From Pseudomonadota bacterium (GTDB lineage: Bacteria; Myxococcota_A; Bradymonadia; UBA4248): DNA of 8,536 bases. The notes beneath the pieces were generated by a model. The model was not told the origin of the DNA, did no database searches, and saw only the letters and a list, made by a program, of their open reading frames with translations. A program made the translations under genes and the position numbers. Where the stretch lies: NCBI GenBank assembly GCA_009786045.1, contig WQTY01000076.1:1-8536 (forward strand), written 5' to 3'. Numbering within the stretch: the stretch's first letter is position 1; each line of letters begins with the position of its first letter. Positions 6,778 through 8,536 of the stretch are shown in pieces.

Positions 6778-6960
6778 CTAAAAACGCTGCCCCGTCTTGG
6801 CAAAAAACTTCATCAAATCCCAAAACAAATACCCGCTAAGAACCAGCAGCAACACACCCACAATCCAGGGAAGAAACACAAAACTCAACACACTGCCGCC
6901 CAGCGCGATCGCCAAAACCGTCTTCTTGCGGCGACCCTGCACCCTCACAAGATTATTCAT
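6778..6960 (-). CDS. Small membrane protein with two hydrophobic segments
   Basis: A 60-residue protein that I do not recognise. After a short basic head (MNNLVRVQGRRKK, 1-13) come two hydrophobic segments, about 14-31 and 33-50, separated by a Pro-Trp (FLPWIVG), and a short basic-aromatic tail (LMKFFAKTGQRF). It is likely an inner-membrane hairpin with both ends in the cytoplasm, by the positive-inside rule. The start at 6960 is chosen because GGAGGTG (6964-6970) stands 3 bases before it; the frame is open 11 codons further, but that start has no comparable site. It is divergent from psd and upstream of the vWA gene on the same strand with a 183-base gap. The strong ribosome site and clear membrane pattern make it a real gene in my judgement despite its size. 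Confidence 0.68.
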   Translation of the reverse strand: MNNLVRVQGRRKKTVLAIALGGSVLSFVFLPWIVGVLLLVLSGYLFWDLMKFFAKTGQRF

Positions 6961-7009
6961 CTCCACCTCCAAACACACGCACAACACACGCACAGCACAA
7001 ATTCGTGCC

Positions 7010-7039
7010 TTGCTCAGACCAGCAAAACCATACTATACA
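7010..7039 (+). promoter_or_regulatory. Candidate psd promoter
   Basis: TTGCTC (7010-7015) followed after 18 bases by TATACA (7034-7039; 4 of 6 to the -10). The start would be near 7046, giving a leader of about 105 bases. The -10 overlaps the candidate -10 of the opposite strand. Confidence 0.3.
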
Positions 7040-7061
7040 CAATAGCCACAATGCCGCTCAA
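7032..7061 (-). promoter_or_regulatory. Candidate promoter of the small membrane protein gene
   Basis: On the minus strand TTGAGC (7056-7061; 4 of 6) is followed after 18 bases by TATAGT (7032-7037; 5 of 6). The start would be near 7025, leaving a 65-base leader before 6960. It overlaps the candidate psd promoter on the other strand. Confidence 0.4.
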
Positions 7062-7149
7062 GGCAAAACCTGCCCGACAATGGCACACTACGGCACTAAA
7101 CTCAAGAACGCCTTTACAACCACACCAACTGACTGCCACGAGAAAACAC

Positions 7150-7995
7150 ATGCCTTCATTCAAAAAAAAATGCATCGACCTCATTCCCGCCGCACTCACA
7201 AGCCGTGCCCTCGGCGCCATCTCCGACATCCACTTCCCCAAAACCATCCAGCACGCCATCAACTTCGCCTACGCCAAAATCGCAAACCTTAACATGGATG
7301 AAGCCGAATCCCCCCTCCAGGACTACAACTCCCTCAATGCCCTCTTCACCAGAAAACTCAAACCAAACGCACGAACTCTCGAAAACGCCGACATCATTTC
7401 ACCCGTCGACGGAAAACTCTCCGGCTTCGGACGCGCACAGCAGGGAAGCGTTATCGAAGCCAAAAAACAACACTTCACCCTCGAACAACTCATCGGCACC
7501 TCCGCCCAGGCTGACTGGCTCAACGACGCCTACTATTTCATCATCTACCTCTCACCAAGAAACTACCACCGCATCCACGCACCCGCCACCGGCACCATCA
7601 CACACCTGAGCTACGTCCCAGGAAGACTCCTGCCCGTCAACCGGCTGGGACTGACTATGGTCGATGACCTCTTCCCAACCAACGAACGCCTCACCACACT
7701 TATGCTCGACAAAAAACAACGACACCTCGCCATCGTAAAAGTCGGCGCCACCTGCGTTGGAAGAATTACAACCACATACAACACCCTCACCACAAACGAC
7801 GCCCATAAACGACACCCCCTCTGCGAAGCACTGCCCGAACCCGTACACGTACAGGCCGGCGACGAAATCGCCACCTTCAACCTCGGAAGCACCATCGTCC
7901 TCCTCCTGCAGGGCAAAAACTTCCACCCAAACCCTGCCCTCACACTCAATCAGCCCATCACACTGGGAACCGCGCTGGGCGCCTACCATACCTGA
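7150..7995 (+). CDS. psd: Phosphatidylserine decarboxylase proenzyme
   Basis: A 281-residue enzyme that decarboxylates phosphatidylserine to phosphatidylethanolamine at the inner membrane, using a pyruvoyl group made by self-cleavage. Family landmarks are all present: SPVDG with D87, YHRIHAP with H143 (these two with the cleavage serine match the D/H/S autoprocessing triad), YVPGRLLPVN (155-164), KVGATCVG (197-204) and the cleavage motif NLGST, giving an alpha chain that starts at S247 after G246. Spacing matches E. coli Psd (D90, H147, S254), and length to the cleavage site matches type I enzymes, though the alpha-chain tail is short (35 residues). I chose 7150 because homology to Psd starts there; the frame is open far upstream but non-protein-like. 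Its ribosome site is weak (GAGA, 7140-7143). No pssA is adjacent. Codons end strongly in C. The first residues (FKKKCIDLIP) match the amphipathic N-terminus of the family. Confidence 0.96.
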   Translation: MPSFKKKCIDLIPAALTSRALGAISDIHFPKTIQHAINFAYAKIANLNMDEAESPLQDYNSLNALFTRKLKPNARTLENADIISPVDGKLSGFGRAQQGSVIEAKKQHFTLEQLIGTSAQADWLNDAYYFIIYLSPRNYHRIHAPATGTITHLSYVPGRLLPVNRLGLTMVDDLFPTNERLTTLMLDKKQRHLAIVKVGATCVGRITTTYNTLTTNDAHKRHPLCEALPEPVHVQAGDEIATFNLGSTIVLLLQGKNFHPNPALTLNQPITLGTALGAYHT

Positions 7996-8055
7996 CACCA
8001 CTCAGATATAACTCAAAAGCCATCAAACCCACAGACAACCACCACCCCCGGCCGC

Positions 8056-8085
8056 TTCGCGACCCCTTCCCGCAAGAATCGCGAA
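8056..8085. repeat. Inverted repeat TTCGCGA / TCGCGAA upstream of the last gene
   Basis: Perfect 7-base arms (8056-8062 and 8079-8085) with 16 bases between them. No T-run follows on the plus strand, so it is not a clear psd terminator. It could be an operator or an imperfect stem ahead of the gene starting at 8205. A TAATAT (8125-8130) lies further downstream as a possible -10, but no acceptable -35 was found. Confidence 0.3.
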
Positions 8086-8204
8086 AAATTACACGTAGAA
8101 TTTCCGCTTTGCCCATTTTTGGGTTAATATGGCTTGGTCTTTTTGAAACCGAAAGGTTAAATGTTCAACCTCAGACTTGAGCTCATCATAAGTGCAAAGG
8201 CAAC

Positions 8205-8536
8205 ATGGATACCGAAGATAAACTCAATGCTGCAAACCACGACGCGTCTTTCGATCCAGACGCAGCCGAACTCCTCAAAGATCTCGAAGATGACGAAGAG
8301 GATGATGCTGCCCAAGATGCCACTGCCCAAAGCAGCCCGTCGCTGGTACGGCTCTTATCTTCCGCCTCAGAGCTGGAAACCATCGCCACCGTGCCAAGCC
8401 TCCCCATCGTTTCGCAAAAAAACCAGGAAAACGACATCATCGAACGATATCGGCAATCCGTCGCCGAAGTCTCCCTCCTCAACGCCGACAACACCCCCGA
8501 ACAAACACCACAAACACCTCCACCACCACCCGCCAT
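8205..8536 (+). CDS. Acidic, proline-rich N-terminal region of an unidentified protein (3' end outside window)
   Basis: The first 110 codons of a protein cut by the right edge. The product cannot be identified. It opens MDTEDKLNAANHDASFDPDA, continues with a very acidic block (about 22-38, LLKDLEDDEEDDAAQD), then SLVRLLSSASELETIATVPS, a possible helix ENDIIERYRQSVAEVSLLN (75-93), and ends in a Thr/Pro/Gln-rich run with five prolines. This reads as a disordered cytoplasmic N-terminus or linker ahead of a folded or membrane domain beyond the window. There is no signal peptide. The start at 8205 is preceded by AAAGG with 4 bases of spacing and by an in-frame stop at 8178. Codons are mostly C-ending, as in the helicase and psd genes. 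A competing open frame from 8161 is discussed among the rejected items. Confidence 0.7.
   Translation, partial: MDTEDKLNAANHDASFDPDAAELLKDLEDDEEDDAAQDATAQSSPSLVRLLSSASELETIATVPSLPIVSQKNQENDIIERYRQSVAEVSLLNADNTPEQTPQTPPPPPA

Noticed and set aside
6508..7149. Long upstream extension of psd
   Set aside because: His/Thr/Gln/Lys-rich composition without motifs, antisense to the small membrane gene, and Psd homology begins at 7150.
8161..8536. Alternative plus-strand open frame from the ATG at 8161, with AAAGG four bases upstream
   Set aside because: It also stays open to the window end, but its product is Lys/Ser/Pro/His-rich and its third codon positions do not show the C bias of the confident genes; the frame from 8205 does.
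8186..8536. Minus-strand open frame at the right edge
   Set aside because: Its product is a low-complexity Ser/Ala/Gly shadow of the acidic frame on the plus strand.

Overview
This window looks like an ordinary chromosomal stretch from a Gram-negative bacterium. A deltaproteobacterial-type lineage (Myxococcota, Bradymonadota or similar) is my best guess, with modest confidence. The reasons are a long cysteine-rich von Willebrand A surface protein whose MIDAS reads as DILFVIDDSNSM, a stand-alone RecD2-type helicase, a secreted PAP2 phosphatase with a CxxC pair ahead of its active site, and a secreted protein opening with an LGDLQWGM-like segment. I recognise these styles from memory; no search was run. 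I see no phage, plasmid, IS, CRISPR or defence genes.

Layout, left to right. Positions 2-1093 (+) carry the C-terminal part of a RecD2-like helicase, cut by the left edge. A hairpin terminator at 1118-1147 serves the convergent gene 1169-2155 (-), an exported protein of unknown function. The divergent gap 2156-2597 holds a dense cluster of GC-rich palindromes (2301-2392) and a likely promoter for the PAP2-family phosphatase gene at 2598-3431 (+). A second pair of palindromes (3547-3593) lies between that gene and the convergent HEAT-repeat protein gene 3611-4486 (-). Directly upstream of the HEAT gene are a terminator (4511-4543) and a tRNA-Ser(UGA) gene, 4547-4633 (-). Next come another strong terminator (4682-4710) and the 620-residue vWA protein gene 4732-6594 (-). 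A 60-residue two-helix membrane protein, 6778-6960 (-), is divergent from the phosphatidylserine decarboxylase gene psd, 7150-7995 (+). A new acidic, proline-rich reading frame begins at 8205 (+) and runs off the right edge.

The genes do not form one pathway. Envelope biology is the common thread: Psd makes phosphatidylethanolamine, the PAP2 enzyme probably removes phosphate from a lipid on the outer face of the inner membrane, and the vWA and 1169-2155 proteins are exported. Most genes appear to be single transcription units, each with its own promoter or terminator.

The points most worth a second look are these: the PAP2 gene differs in base composition from its neighbours and sits between two palindrome clusters; the HEAT gene lies so close behind the tRNA-Ser terminator that it has almost no room for a promoter of its own; and psd and the small membrane gene seem to share overlapping divergent promoters. 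I did not find a convincing undescribed multi-gene system here.
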